In this document: one piece after another, positions 38,431 to 46,743 of the stretch
How the letters are laid out: each line of letters begins with the position of its first letter
Numbering within the stretch: position 1 is the stretch's first letter
Source: Chlamydiota bacterium
GTDB lineage: Bacteria > Chlamydiota > Chlamydiia > Chlamydiales > Rhabdochlamydiaceae
Assembly: GCA_026398435.1 (NCBI GenBank)
Contig: JAPLSW010000050.1
Location: 16,567 to 80,566 of the forward strand
Direction: 5' to 3'
Length of the DNA stretch: 64,000 bases
Translations under genes and position numbers: made by a program
The notes under the pieces: generated by a model
Databases searched by the model: none
Told to the model about the DNA's origin: nothing
What the model saw: the letters and a program-made list of their open reading frames with translations, nothing else

Positions 38431-39105
38431 CTACCCTACAATCTTCCCATCATCCATCCGAACTATCCGGTGGGCATATTGCTGGATGCGAGGATCGTGA
38501 GATACTACGATGAGGGTTTTGCCTGTTTTATCGATGATAGATCTAAGAAGATCCATCACTTTCATTCCTGCTCCATGATCTAAGAAACTTGTCGGCTCAT
38601 CACAGACGATTATATCGGGATTGTGAATGAGGGCTCTAGCAATAGCCACCCGTTGCTGCTGACCACCGGAAAGCTCTGCCGGAGAAACATCTGCTTTCTC
38701 AGGGATCCCTACTTCAAATAAAAGCTTTTTGGCTTTTTCTAAAGCCGTTTTTCGGTCCTGTCCTAGTATAAGAAGGGGGACAGAAACATTTTCTGCTGTA
38801 GTGAGCATCGGTATAAGATTGAATTTCTGAAATACAAAGCCGATATGACTGCCTCGATAAAGGGTTTTTTCTTTGTCGGGCATATGATTGAGATCGAGAT
38901 TGGAGACAAGACACTCCCCTTCCGTTTGGGTAAGGATGCCGGCAATGACAGAGACAAGCGTTGTTTTGCCGGAGCCCGAAGGACCCATGAGCATGAGAAG
39001 CTCTCCCCTTTTTACTTCGAGGTCAATACCCCGGAGGGCTTCGACAGCGGTTGCCCCTGAGCCGTAGGTCAGCTTAAGATTCTTACAAACAACAGTTGTT
39101 TCCAT
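38431..39105 (-). CDS. ABC exporter ATP-binding subunit (MacB/LolD/DevA type)
   Basis: 224 residues. Walker A GPSGSGKTTLV (~41-51), Q-loop FQKFNLIPMLTT, signature AELSGGQQQRVAIARAL and Walker B IIVCDEPTSFLDH, with switch VVSHDPRI. Family typical of MacB, LolD and DevA ATPases that work with FtsX-like permeases. It is the last gene of the hlyD-tolC-permease-ATPase operon, five bases after the permease. Confidence 0.92.
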   Translation of the reverse strand: METTVVCKNLKLTYGSGATAVEALRGIDLEVKRGELLMLMGPSGSGKTTLVSVIAGILTQTEGECLVSNLDLNHMPDKEKTLYRGSHIGFVFQKFNLIPMLTTAENVSVPLLILGQDRKTALEKAKKLLFEVGIPEKADVSPAELSGGQQQRVAIARALIHNPDIIVCDEPTSFLDHGAGMKVMDLLRSIIDKTGKTLIVVSHDPRIQQYAHRIVRMDDGKIVG

Positions 39106-39110
39106 ATTCC

Positions 39111-40262
39111 CTATGATTTAAAGACAATAGCTGGATCCACACGAACAACTTTTACCACACTGAAAAGGGCTGCTATAAAGCAAATAAAGAGCAAAGAAAA
39201 GCCACTCAAAAGATAGAGCCACCAGGAAAGGCTAAAGGAGAGCTCAGTAGCACTGAGCGACCAGCCAAAAATGGCAGCAGCTCCTACCCCAATTCCCCAT
39301 CCGATAGCGCTGACCATGAGAGCTTGCAAAATGACCATCTTAACGAGCATGGTATTACTCGCTCCCATTGCCTTAAAAGTACCAAAGTAGGGCAAGTTAT
39401 CTAAGGTGAAATTAAAAAACGTCTGCCCTGAGATCGCCATACCGATAATGAATCCTAAAATGATCGCCACGCCAAAATTTACAACAATCCCTGTATTTTT
39501 AGCGTAGTACATCATGGTCAGCTTCTGAAACTGCCATGTGGTATAAGCCGCATAACCTGTATCTCGAGTAATTTTTTCACAAAGAGCTTCCAGGTCGATA
39601 CCGGGTCTTGATTTAACAAGAACAAAGGAAAGAACATCCCTCACTAAGGGAGCGTACGTTGTTGCGTTATTGTAGGTAGTATAGATCACGGGCTGCGATT
39701 GGAAAGTCCGTGACGTATCACAGATCCCTGCGACATAGGCGCGTCTATCATTTAACTCCATGACATCGCCTATGCGGAGGGGGATGGTTACATCCCCCTC
39801 TTTGCCGGCAAGCTTTGTGTTAGCTCCGACTTTATTCACAAAAACTGCATCGGGAAAATGAAGCTTATCAAGAGTTCCTTCCAGGAGCATTGGAGGGCCT
39901 CCGATTAAAGTGGCATCATCGATACCAATAAAGACACACGACTGAAACACTCCATTACGAAGACGTGCGGGGATTAGTCCTTTATACATGGGAACGGCCC
40001 ACTCCACATCATCGATACTCCTTACCCGATAGAGCGCCGTCTGCTTCATCCCCTTAATGTCATCGACAAATTGCACTCTTTTATCCATCACCCAGATATT
40101 GGGCTGAGAGGTATCGGTGATGAAGCTAAAGGTACGCTTCATGATCCCGAGAAAAATAGCCCCTTGCTGGGTGATGATAAACGAGGCAAAACTTAAGGCA
40201 ACGATCAGTCCTATGTACTTTAGCTTATCTCCTATAAGCATCTTTAAGGCGATGAGGTACAT
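39111..40262 (-). CDS. ABC exporter permease (FtsX/DevC type)
   Basis: 383 residues from ATG 40262, with GGGGAG nine bases upstream; a GTG six bases earlier is less likely. The topology is MacB/DevC-like: one N-terminal helix (IGLIVALSFASFIITQQG), a large external domain (~40-260), and three C-terminal helices (FGVAIILGFIIGMAIS, LVKMVILQALMVSAIGWGI, LYLLSGFSLLFICFIAALF) with the coupling FGTFKAMGASNTMLVKM. The closest described system is DevBCA, which exports glycolipids; cargo here is unknown. Confidence 0.88.
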   Translation of the reverse strand: MYLIALKMLIGDKLKYIGLIVALSFASFIITQQGAIFLGIMKRTFSFITDTSQPNIWVMDKRVQFVDDIKGMKQTALYRVRSIDDVEWAVPMYKGLIPARLRNGVFQSCVFIGIDDATLIGGPPMLLEGTLDKLHFPDAVFVNKVGANTKLAGKEGDVTIPLRIGDVMELNDRRAYVAGICDTSRTFQSQPVIYTTYNNATTYAPLVRDVLSFVLVKSRPGIDLEALCEKITRDTGYAAYTTWQFQKLTMMYYAKNTGIVVNFGVAIILGFIIGMAISGQTFFNFTLDNLPYFGTFKAMGASNTMLVKMVILQALMVSAIGWGIGVGAAAIFGWSLSATELSFSLSWWLYLLSGFSLLFICFIAALFSVVKVVRVDPAIVFKS

Positions 40263-41725
40263 TCCCACTCCCCACCTAAAGCTTTATAAAGGGCTATTAG
40301 ATCTCCAGTAAGAGCCTGTTGGCTTTGGACATAGCTTGTTTCTGCATCGATCAATGCTTTTTTAGCAGACAGCACCTGCGACTCATCAGCAAGACCGGAA
40401 GAAAAAAGATCTCTTGTAAGCCGCAGAGAGCGGCGATTTGCCTCTACTTGAGCATCAAAAGTAATCATCCTCTTTTGCTCTTCAAAATAAGCAACAAGAG
40501 CCCCTTCTACGTCTTTAAGAGAGGAAACAACAGCTTGTTCGTAGCTAAGTAGGGCCTGTCTTTGGAGAGATTTATTCACATCTACTTGCGCTCTTGTTCT
40601 TCCAAAATTTATAAGATCCCAATTTAGAGAGGGCCCTACATTCCAATATCTACTTGCGGCAATGAGCCATTTATTTGCTTTGGCGCTTTCAAATCCATAC
40701 GTATTACCGGTAAGATATATATGGGGGAAGTAATCAGCAATGGCAGCGCCGATCTGCTCGGTGGCAGCGGCCAGCTGCCTTTCAGCCATGCGGATATCAG
40801 GTCTTCTTCGCAGAAGATCTGAGGGAAGGCCGAGAGGAACTTTTCCAGCTCCCGATGGTATAGGAGACCTTGCAGTAAATTCCTCAGCAAAACCCTCGGA
40901 CTGCCTTCCTAATAGGACTGCAAGGCCAAAGATTGTCTGTTTCAGGGATGTTTCTAAAACGGGAAGTCTTGAAAGATCACTCTGGAGTGTGGAGAGAAGA
41001 TTTTCTACTTGGATCTGGTTATCAAGACCTGCGTTAAAGAGAGTCTCTGCGAGCTCAAGCTCTCGCTCATCGGCAGCAATTTTTTCTGTTACCAAATCTA
41101 TCTGTTTTTGTAAGGAGCGGATCGAAACATAATCTCTAGCCACTTCACTAACAATCGTGATTAATACATTTTGCGCCGTCTCTTTACTCATTTCCCACAG
41201 ATCAAAGGCTGTTTGCTTGTTACGTCGGTATTTCCCAAAAAAATCCAGCTCCCAAATCGCATCAAACCCTACCTGAAAGAAATCCTGGATAGTACCAGCT
41301 ACTGGGAAATTATTCCCCGATACAATGCTTGCAGGAGAGGCTCCGGCAGCCGTTGAATTGACATTAGAAGAGGAGGAGAATAAGTTATCGCTGAAACGAG
41401 CACGAGTGGCTGATGCATTGAGATCAACCTCTGGCCAAAGATAAGACTTTTGGATTCTATACTGCGCTCTAACCTCAAAGATCTGCTCTAAAGCAATCCT
41501 CCAATCATAGTTGCTTTTGACAGCTTCGGCAATCAGCTCATTAAGAAGGGGATCTTCAAATTGCTCCCACCACCGGCAGAGGTCCTGATCGGTTGTAATT
41601 TCAGCTTCACTTTTTTCTTCAAAAGATTCCGGCATGGCCGTTTCCGGTTTATGGTACTTAGGCCCTACCATACAACCGGTCACAAGAGGAATTAAGCAAT
41701 AGAGAAGAGATAGTGCCCTACTCAT
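40244..41725 (-). CDS. outer-membrane efflux lipoprotein, NodT/OprM (TolC) family
   Basis: 493 residues from the ATG at 41725, which overlaps the end of hlyD and has AGGA six bases upstream. A lipoprotein signal (LLYCLIPLVTGC) is followed by GPKYHKPE and WWEQFEDPLLNELI, hallmarks of NodT-family channels; the tandem helical-barrel repeats (e.g. GLPSDLLRRRPDI, ERELELAETLFNAGL, RSLRLTRDLFSSGLADES) follow. It would provide the outer exit duct of this export system. Confidence 0.92.
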   Translation of the reverse strand: MSRALSLLYCLIPLVTGCMVGPKYHKPETAMPESFEEKSEAEITTDQDLCRWWEQFEDPLLNELIAEAVKSNYDWRIALEQIFEVRAQYRIQKSYLWPEVDLNASATRARFSDNLFSSSSNVNSTAAGASPASIVSGNNFPVAGTIQDFFQVGFDAIWELDFFGKYRRNKQTAFDLWEMSKETAQNVLITIVSEVARDYVSIRSLQKQIDLVTEKIAADERELELAETLFNAGLDNQIQVENLLSTLQSDLSRLPVLETSLKQTIFGLAVLLGRQSEGFAEEFTARSPIPSGAGKVPLGLPSDLLRRRPDIRMAERQLAAATEQIGAAIADYFPHIYLTGNTYGFESAKANKWLIAASRYWNVGPSLNWDLINFGRTRAQVDVNKSLQRQALLSYEQAVVSSLKDVEGALVAYFEEQKRMITFDAQVEANRRSLRLTRDLFSSGLADESQVLSAKKALIDAETSYVQSQQALTGDLIALYKALGGEWECTSSP

Positions 41726-42671
41726 TTTTCCTGTCACTTTGCTCTGCAAAGACATTGGGAGCTGCTTCTATATAAACATCGAGTAATTGCCCTGGATAAA
41801 CAGGAAGATCTTTTCTTTCAAATCGATAGAGAACTTGGAATACACGCGTATCTATCCTTTCAATAGTCTCTCCGGTAAACGAGGTCTTAGGGATAATGTA
41901 GGGTTCAATACGAAGAAACTCCATAGGAAAATTAATCCGAGAATTCCCTCTAACAAAAGCTGTTGCCCTAGATCCTTTAATAAAACGCCAAGAATCCTCT
42001 TCATCAATATCTATCCTCATCTGCATGGGAGCGACCGCCCCCATTAAGATGAGTGAAGTTTGTAAACTGACATAAGACTTCGTAGTGTTATACGATGTTG
42101 TCGGATAAATCTCTCCGATATGGGCATTGACCTGTAAAATCTGTCCATCTACAGGAGCGCGAACCGTTGAGCGCTCTATGTTGGTTAAGATTTGACCGAG
42201 CTGAGCCTCCGCTACTCTTACCTGCTCCTCTGCCTCCCGCATTCCATAATATGCTACGGAGTACGCTTGCTCACTGACTGCATTCCTATCGGTTAGCCTT
42301 TCATAAAAGGAATACTGGTTTTGCAAGTTTTCAAAATTTATAATTGCTGCGGAGAGCTGAGCACTTGCCGTCTCACATTCTGCCTCTAGAAGTCTGGTAT
42401 CCAGTTTTAATAAGGGATCCCCTTTTTTGACCATATCCCCTTCAACGACATAAATATTTGTTAGAGGCTCAATAAAAGGAGTTCCTATCGCAATATTTTC
42501 TGTAGATGCCTCTATCATTCCCGATCCATAGACTGCATTCTTATAGGGAGAGGTTGAGGGAGGATAGAGAATAGGGGGAATGTTTTCTTTTTTCTCACTC
42601 CAGAAAACGACAACAAGCCCTATAAGGGCTCCAAATAAAGCAATTGTCGGAAGTAAATATTTGCGCAGCAT
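41718..42671 (-). CDS. HlyD-family membrane fusion (periplasmic adaptor) protein
   Basis: 317 residues with an N-terminal anchor (LPTIALFGALIGLVVVFW). The lipoyl-like halves flank a helical hairpin: EPLTNIYVVEGDMVKKGDPLLKLD, then ASAQLSAAIINFENLQNQ and EEQVRVAEAQLGQIL, then RSTVRAPVDGQILQVNAHIG. It links the inner ABC permease with the outer-membrane channel encoded downstream. First gene of the operon; a perfect inverted repeat lies upstream at 42732. Confidence 0.92.
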   Translation of the reverse strand: MLRKYLLPTIALFGALIGLVVVFWSEKKENIPPILYPPSTSPYKNAVYGSGMIEASTENIAIGTPFIEPLTNIYVVEGDMVKKGDPLLKLDTRLLEAECETASAQLSAAIINFENLQNQYSFYERLTDRNAVSEQAYSVAYYGMREAEEQVRVAEAQLGQILTNIERSTVRAPVDGQILQVNAHIGEIYPTTSYNTTKSYVSLQTSLILMGAVAPMQMRIDIDEEDSWRFIKGSRATAFVRGNSRINFPMEFLRIEPYIIPKTSFTGETIERIDTRVFQVLYRFERKDLPVYPGQLLDVYIEAAPNVFAEQSDRKNE

Positions 42672-42731
42672 AAAAAAACCACTTGAGATTCCTTCTTATT
42701 GATATAAAATCAAACAATTAGAACATCAACT

Positions 42732-42767
42732 CAATTCTGCGTTTATTAATAAATAAACGCAGAATTG
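42732..42767. repeat. perfect 16-bp inverted repeat between the cytidylyltransferase-like and export genes
   Basis: CAATTCTGCGTTTATT (42732-42747), AATA loop, then its exact reverse complement (42752-42767). For minus-strand transcripts it sits 13 bases after the stop at 42781, but no T tract follows in that direction; the T-rich side is on the plus strand, where no gene ends. It may be a terminator without U tract or an operator for the export operon. Confidence 0.6.
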
Positions 42768-42780
42768 CTTTTATTACTTT

Positions 42781-43305
42781 TTATTTTTCTAAGAGATCGT
42801 TTTTATGAAACTCCCCTTGTTCGTATCTTTCTACAATCCTTTGGATAATATTTGAAGTTGATATTCCAGGTGTATAAGGAACGGAGCGAAAAATTCCAAG
42901 ATCTAAAGAAGCGCCGTACTGATCCCTTAGTAATTCAGGATTAAAATCATCCCCATGCACTACGTAATCTATGTCTTGCTCCGCTAACCACTCTTTTGTG
43001 GGTCTAAGTGGAGGCGCAGCTATTACCTCATCGACGTATCTACAGGCGCTGATGATTTTCACCCTTTCTTCTAAAGTAAGGATCGGGGTCCTTTTGTATT
43101 CTTCTACATTTTCATCAGCAATGACGCCTACTATGAGATAGTCACCGAAGCCGCGGGCTTTTTTTAAAAACTCGATATGTCCCGCATGAAATAGATCTCC
43201 TACGATGTCTGCATATACACGTATAGGCCTCTCTTCTGCAAAAATGGATCCTGCAGCAAACAGACAAAAACAAAGAACTAATGAGCGCACTTTTTTCATA
43301 AACAC
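42781..43305 (-). CDS. cytidylyltransferase-like protein with a signal peptide
   Basis: 174 residues. Residues 23-160 carry the HxGH nucleotidyltransferase fold: RVYADIVGDLFHAGHIEFLK, DYLIVGVIADENVEEYKRTP, LEERVKIISACRYVDEVI, YVVHGDD and STSNIIQRI in place of ISSTxI. The pattern is closer to choline/ethanolamine-phosphate cytidylyltransferases than to RfaE or TagD. Odd: the first 23 residues (SLVLCFCLFAAGSIFAEE) form a good signal peptide, unexpected for an enzyme using cytoplasmic CTP. Start choice among the two early ATGs (43305, 43299) does not remove it. Confidence 0.82.
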   Translation of the reverse strand: MFMKKVRSLVLCFCLFAAGSIFAEERPIRVYADIVGDLFHAGHIEFLKKARGFGDYLIVGVIADENVEEYKRTPILTLEERVKIISACRYVDEVIAAPPLRPTKEWLAEQDIDYVVHGDDFNPELLRDQYGASLDLGIFRSVPYTPGISTSNIIQRIVERYEQGEFHKNDLLEK

Positions 43306-43652
43306 CTCCGTTAAAAGATTAGGAAATAGGAAAAATCTATGATCTGAAATTCTTTATAAAAATGGAATCTAGTTCTTGAAAATGGTCACCACGCAAAGAT
43401 GAGCATCCGCCGATTTGAGTAAAAATACAATATGGATAGAATAAGCGGTAAATTCGCAAAAGTTACCGCGTATTCTATCGGTTTTACCTTCCAGACAAGC
43501 AAAAAATCTAGTTAAAGACACCTAAAGCTACGAACCCTCGATTACTTTCAACCAATTGCAGAGGTCAAAATCCCCCCAAAAAAAAGTAGTTCCCTAACAA
43601 CCTTTGAGATTGTATAAGAAGTTTTATGCCTTAAGCAACCCTCAAGAGGAAG
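43306..43652. other. divergent intergenic region with a 17-bp inverted repeat
   Basis: 347 bases between the cytidylyltransferase-like gene (minus) and the antiporter (plus). Positions 43435-43451 (GATAGAATAAGCGGTAA) and 43463-43479 form an inverted repeat with one mismatch and an 11-base spacer. No tRNA or further ORF seen. It could be an operator or a transcribed hairpin. Confidence 0.5.
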
Positions 43653-44852
43653 ATGTCTCCTGAACTTTTTAATCTCAAAGTTGTGATCATCTTAACCGTA
43701 GGATTTACCCTTGCAAGTATCCTTGGCTACATTGCACTTAAATTAAAACTCTCCCCCATCATGGGCTATCTGATCGCCGGCTATCTCATCGGCCCTTACT
43801 CTCCCGGCTTTGTCGCGGATAAAGAGATTGCTGAGCAGCTAGCAGAAATAGGAGTTATCCTTATGATGTTCGGAGTGGGGCTCCACTTTAAATGGCAAGA
43901 TCTTGTAAAAGTTAAAGACCTAGCAATACCCGGAGCTATCGGACAGACGCTGCTTACCACAACAATTACCGCTGTCATATTGCACTCTCTGGGATGGTCA
44001 TGGGAATCGGGGATTGTATTTGGACTTGCCATCGGCGTTGCAAGTACTGTTGTTTTAGTACGAGTACTTACAAGCAATAACTTGATTCATACTGAAGAAG
44101 GAAGGGTCTCGGTAGGCTGGCTCATCGTAGAAGATATCATAACTGTTGCAGCGCTTCTTTTAATCCCGACACTTGCAGCATCCTTTAATGGAGATAGCTA
44201 CTCACCAACTCAGGTGCTAGGCTCCTTTGCTATGGCTATCCTTAAATTCTTTCTCCTAGCCCTAATCATGTTCACTGTAGGAAAAAGAATTGTTTCTTTT
44301 CTTCTTGTGAAGATTGAAAAGACCCGTTCTCATGAACTTTTTCTTTTGGGAATTTTAGCGCTCACCTTCTTGATTGCGACAGGTTCCGCAATGCTCTTTG
44401 GCACCTCGATTGCTCTCGGAGCCTTCATTGCAGGGATGGCGGCCGCTCAAACACCGCTTAGGAAAAAAGTGCTGGTAACCGCCACTCCTCTAAAAGATAT
44501 TTTTATCGTGATATTCTTTTTATCCGTAGGAATGATCTTTAATCCGATGGCGCTCTTTGAACATTTTGGACTATTTCTGGCAGTGCTTGGAGTCATATTA
44601 CTGATAAAGCCCGCTCTTGCCTTTCTAATAGCCACTGTACTTAAGTACCCACCTCGCATGGCAGTGACTGTAGCGCTTGCTCTTTCTCAGATAGGAGAAT
44701 TTTCTTTTATCATGGCAGAGCAGGCCCTGAAATTCGATATCCTGCCCGATGAGGGCTATGATATTCTAGTTGCCTGCGCGCTCATCTCTTTGTCTATCAA
44801 TCCCTCTCTTTTCAAGCTTGTAAATCTTGGGCATAAGAACTCCACTGCTTGA
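43653..44852 (+). CDS. CPA2-family monovalent cation:proton antiporter (KefB/RosB type)
   Basis: 399 residues, about 12 hydrophobic helices. KLKLSPIMGYLIAGYLIGPY and AEIGVILMMFGVGLHF at the N-terminus, VASTVVLVRVLTSNN and FIVIFFLSVGMIFNP further on are signatures of KefB/YbaL-like exchangers. The cytoplasmic TrkA-N domain found in KefB/KefC and YbaL is absent, so gating must differ. GAGGAAG sits directly upstream of the ATG. A 56-codon ORF with an excellent ribosome binding site follows. Confidence 0.92.
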   Translation: MSPELFNLKVVIILTVGFTLASILGYIALKLKLSPIMGYLIAGYLIGPYSPGFVADKEIAEQLAEIGVILMMFGVGLHFKWQDLVKVKDLAIPGAIGQTLLTTTITAVILHSLGWSWESGIVFGLAIGVASTVVLVRVLTSNNLIHTEEGRVSVGWLIVEDIITVAALLLIPTLAASFNGDSYSPTQVLGSFAMAILKFFLLALIMFTVGKRIVSFLLVKIEKTRSHELFLLGILALTFLIATGSAMLFGTSIALGAFIAGMAAAQTPLRKKVLVTATPLKDIFIVIFFLSVGMIFNPMALFEHFGLFLAVLGVILLIKPALAFLIATVLKYPPRMAVTVALALSQIGEFSFIMAEQALKFDILPDEGYDILVACALISLSINPSLFKLVNLGHKNSTA

Positions 44853-44877
44853 GGATCGGTATATAGAAGGAGATCCT

Positions 44878-45048
44878 ATGGATCATTCCTTAGAAAGCTG
44901 TCTAGAAACCTCCACTTTAGACAATCTGAAGTTGTACCTTAGATTATCTGAAGTGCGACTTTCGATTATCGAAGCTAGGTGTAACTACCTGATACAAATT
45001 TGCATCAACAACAGTAGCGATCATTTAGGCTTAATATCAAGCCAGTAA
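44878..45048 (+). CDS. small hypothetical protein, 56 aa
   Basis: From ATG 44878, preceded by AGAAGGAG at the ideal distance, a 56-codon frame begins MDHSLESCLETSTLDNLKLY and looks helical (LKLYLRLSEVRLSIIEARCN). It starts 25 bases after the antiporter stop and may be cotranscribed. No recognised family; real coding is supported mainly by the ribosome binding site. Confidence 0.5.
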   Translation: MDHSLESCLETSTLDNLKLYLRLSEVRLSIIEARCNYLIQICINNSSDHLGLISSQ

Positions 45049-45300
45049 GCTAAAAAAAGACCCAGTTTTGGACAAAAACGAGGTGGTTTTTGGGTCGATT
45101 ATTTGCAAATCACTAACAATCAACAGCATAAATAACCCATCAAATCGAGGTCTTGGGTTAATTGGGTTATTTTCTATTTGCAATTGACCCAATTAACCCG
45201 TTTTGCATCAAATTCAGGCGAGTTAAAAAGCTCAAGAAACTAGTTAAGCAGCTAATAATAAATCGCTTATGCAAGAACAAGTCGCCCTAAGCAATTTTTC
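45049..45300. other. intergenic region with a 13-bp inverted repeat
   Basis: GGGTTAATTGGGT at 45155-45167 is exactly reverse-complemented at 45187-45199 across 19 bases. GACCCA ... TGGGTC (45060-45097) could form a weak hairpin behind the small ORF. No gene seen. Confidence 0.5.
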
Positions 45301-45384
45301 ATTAGGCTACATCCTAACGTTTTCTACTAGATCATTAGGTTGCAGCCTAATGATCCTTGTGATATCATTAGGTTACAACCCAAT
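45301..45384 (+). promoter_or_regulatory. three operator-like palindromes at exact 33-bp spacing
   Basis: ATTAGGCTACATCCTAAC at 45301, ATTAGGTTGCAGCCTAAT at 45334 and ATTAGGTTACAACCCAAT at 45367: each is an 18-base ATTAGG-N6-CCTAAT dyad and the starts are 33 bases apart both times. The middle copy is perfectly symmetric in its outer arms. The third abuts the GAGGAA ribosome binding site of the ATPase gene. The layout suggests a cooperative repressor bound on one helix face. Confidence 0.65.
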
Positions 45385-45392
45385 GAGGAATC

Positions 45393-46607
45393 GTGGAAAA
45401 GCTATTTGAGATGCAGCGCATTATCATTGAACAGTTTGAGGAAAGGCCTTTTTACTGGCGTTCACAGTTTGATTCTTTACCTCAAACTGAAGTTATCACA
45501 GGAATACTAGGAGCTAGAGGGGTTGGAAAAACGACTTTTCTTCTTAACCATGTTATCAACTCGGGAGCTAAAAAAAGGAAAGCTTTATACGTCTCTGCGG
45601 ATAATATTTTTTTTCTGGAACATCGTCTTTTAGATGTTGTCGATTATTTATACAAACAAACAGACGTCCGACTTCTATGCATAGACGAAATTCATAAATA
45701 TCCGAACTGGCGTATGGAGCTCAAAAACATAGCAGACACATATAGCTCCTTTCAGATCTTTTTCTCAGGAAGTTCCATGATCGATCTTTCCCAAGGTAAA
45801 TACGATCTATCTCGTAGAGTTTTACTTCATAGATTAAGCGGTTTTTCTTTTAGAGAATACTTAGAATATTACCAAGGAGTAAAGATTCCCATTTTAAGCT
45901 TCGAAAAAATACTGTCATCTCACTTGGAGATAGCGCAAGATTTCCCCGTAACCCAAGTCCTAAAGCATTTTAATGACTATTTGAGAATAGGATACTATCC
46001 CTTCTTTCAGGGATTTACCCGTGACTTAGATAAATTTCAATCTCTTGAAAATGCAGTGCAGATGACTATTTACGAAGATATAGGAACTTTTCATTCGCTC
46101 AAAACTTCTTCCCTGTCAACAATAGAACTACTATACAAATATATTATTAACTCCTCACCGGGAGAGATAAATGCTTCGAAATTAGCGAAAAATCTAGGTA
46201 AAGATTTCGATACTATTTCAGACTATCTTCGCTATTTAGAGCAAGCAGGACTCATCCGGTTTATTTATTCAAATAGCGGAGGAAACTCCTATTTAAGGAA
46301 TCCGATTAAGATGTATCCAGATAATACCAATCTCATCTATGCAGCGAGTCTTTCCTTACTTCAAGACCAAGAGCGAGGAAAGGTTCGAGAAACATTTGTA
46401 GTAAATCAAATGCAAAATCAAAAAAACCCTATTTTTTTCAGTCAAAAAGGGGACTTTAAAATTAATGATGTGATTTTTGAAGTAGGAGGTAAAAGCAAAA
46501 GTACAGCACAAATTCGAGGCGAAGAAAAAGCTTTTATTCTGGCGGATGATATCCTAGTTGGATCTAAATCTACTATCCCCTTGTATCTTTTTGGAATGTT
46601 ATATTAG
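45393..46607 (+). CDS. orphan AAA ATPase with DUF4143 C-terminus
   Basis: 404 residues from a GTG start with GAGGAA six bases upstream. Walker A GILGARGVGKTTFLLNH (~31-47) and Walker B VRLLCIDEIHKYPNW (~92-106), then IFFSGSSMIDLS (sensor 1) belong to AAA_14; a winged helix (INASKLAKNLGKDFDTISDY) and a PD-(D/E)xK-like DUF4143 end follow. Such single-gene ATPases are scattered and often mobile; function unknown. It mirrors the ATPase at 11473 in that palindromic repeats lie directly upstream. Confidence 0.88.
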   Translation: MEKLFEMQRIIIEQFEERPFYWRSQFDSLPQTEVITGILGARGVGKTTFLLNHVINSGAKKRKALYVSADNIFFLEHRLLDVVDYLYKQTDVRLLCIDEIHKYPNWRMELKNIADTYSSFQIFFSGSSMIDLSQGKYDLSRRVLLHRLSGFSFREYLEYYQGVKIPILSFEKILSSHLEIAQDFPVTQVLKHFNDYLRIGYYPFFQGFTRDLDKFQSLENAVQMTIYEDIGTFHSLKTSSLSTIELLYKYIINSSPGEINASKLAKNLGKDFDTISDYLRYLEQAGLIRFIYSNSGGNSYLRNPIKMYPDNTNLIYAASLSLLQDQERGKVRETFVVNQMQNQKNPIFFSQKGDFKINDVIFEVGGKSKSTAQIRGEEKAFILADDILVGSKSTIPLYLFGMLY

Positions 46608-46743
46608 AACCAAGTCTTCTTAACATTTGTCCACGCTTTAAGTAAAACAGCTTTACATCGACAACTAGGCAGATTTTCTTAGGATCGATATTCTCCAATA
46701 GAATATCATACTCCCATCACTATGCATTACCTCCTTTTCTATC

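Noticed and set aside
44398..44414. Sigma-54 promoter-like sequence TTGGCACCTCGATTGCT
   Set aside because: It matches the -24/-12 consensus, but lies in the middle of the antiporter coding sequence with no gene start shortly downstream.
45301..45384. CRISPR array
   Set aside because: Period is regular, but there are only three copies with 15-base gaps, no distinct spacers and no cas genes; an operator array fits better.
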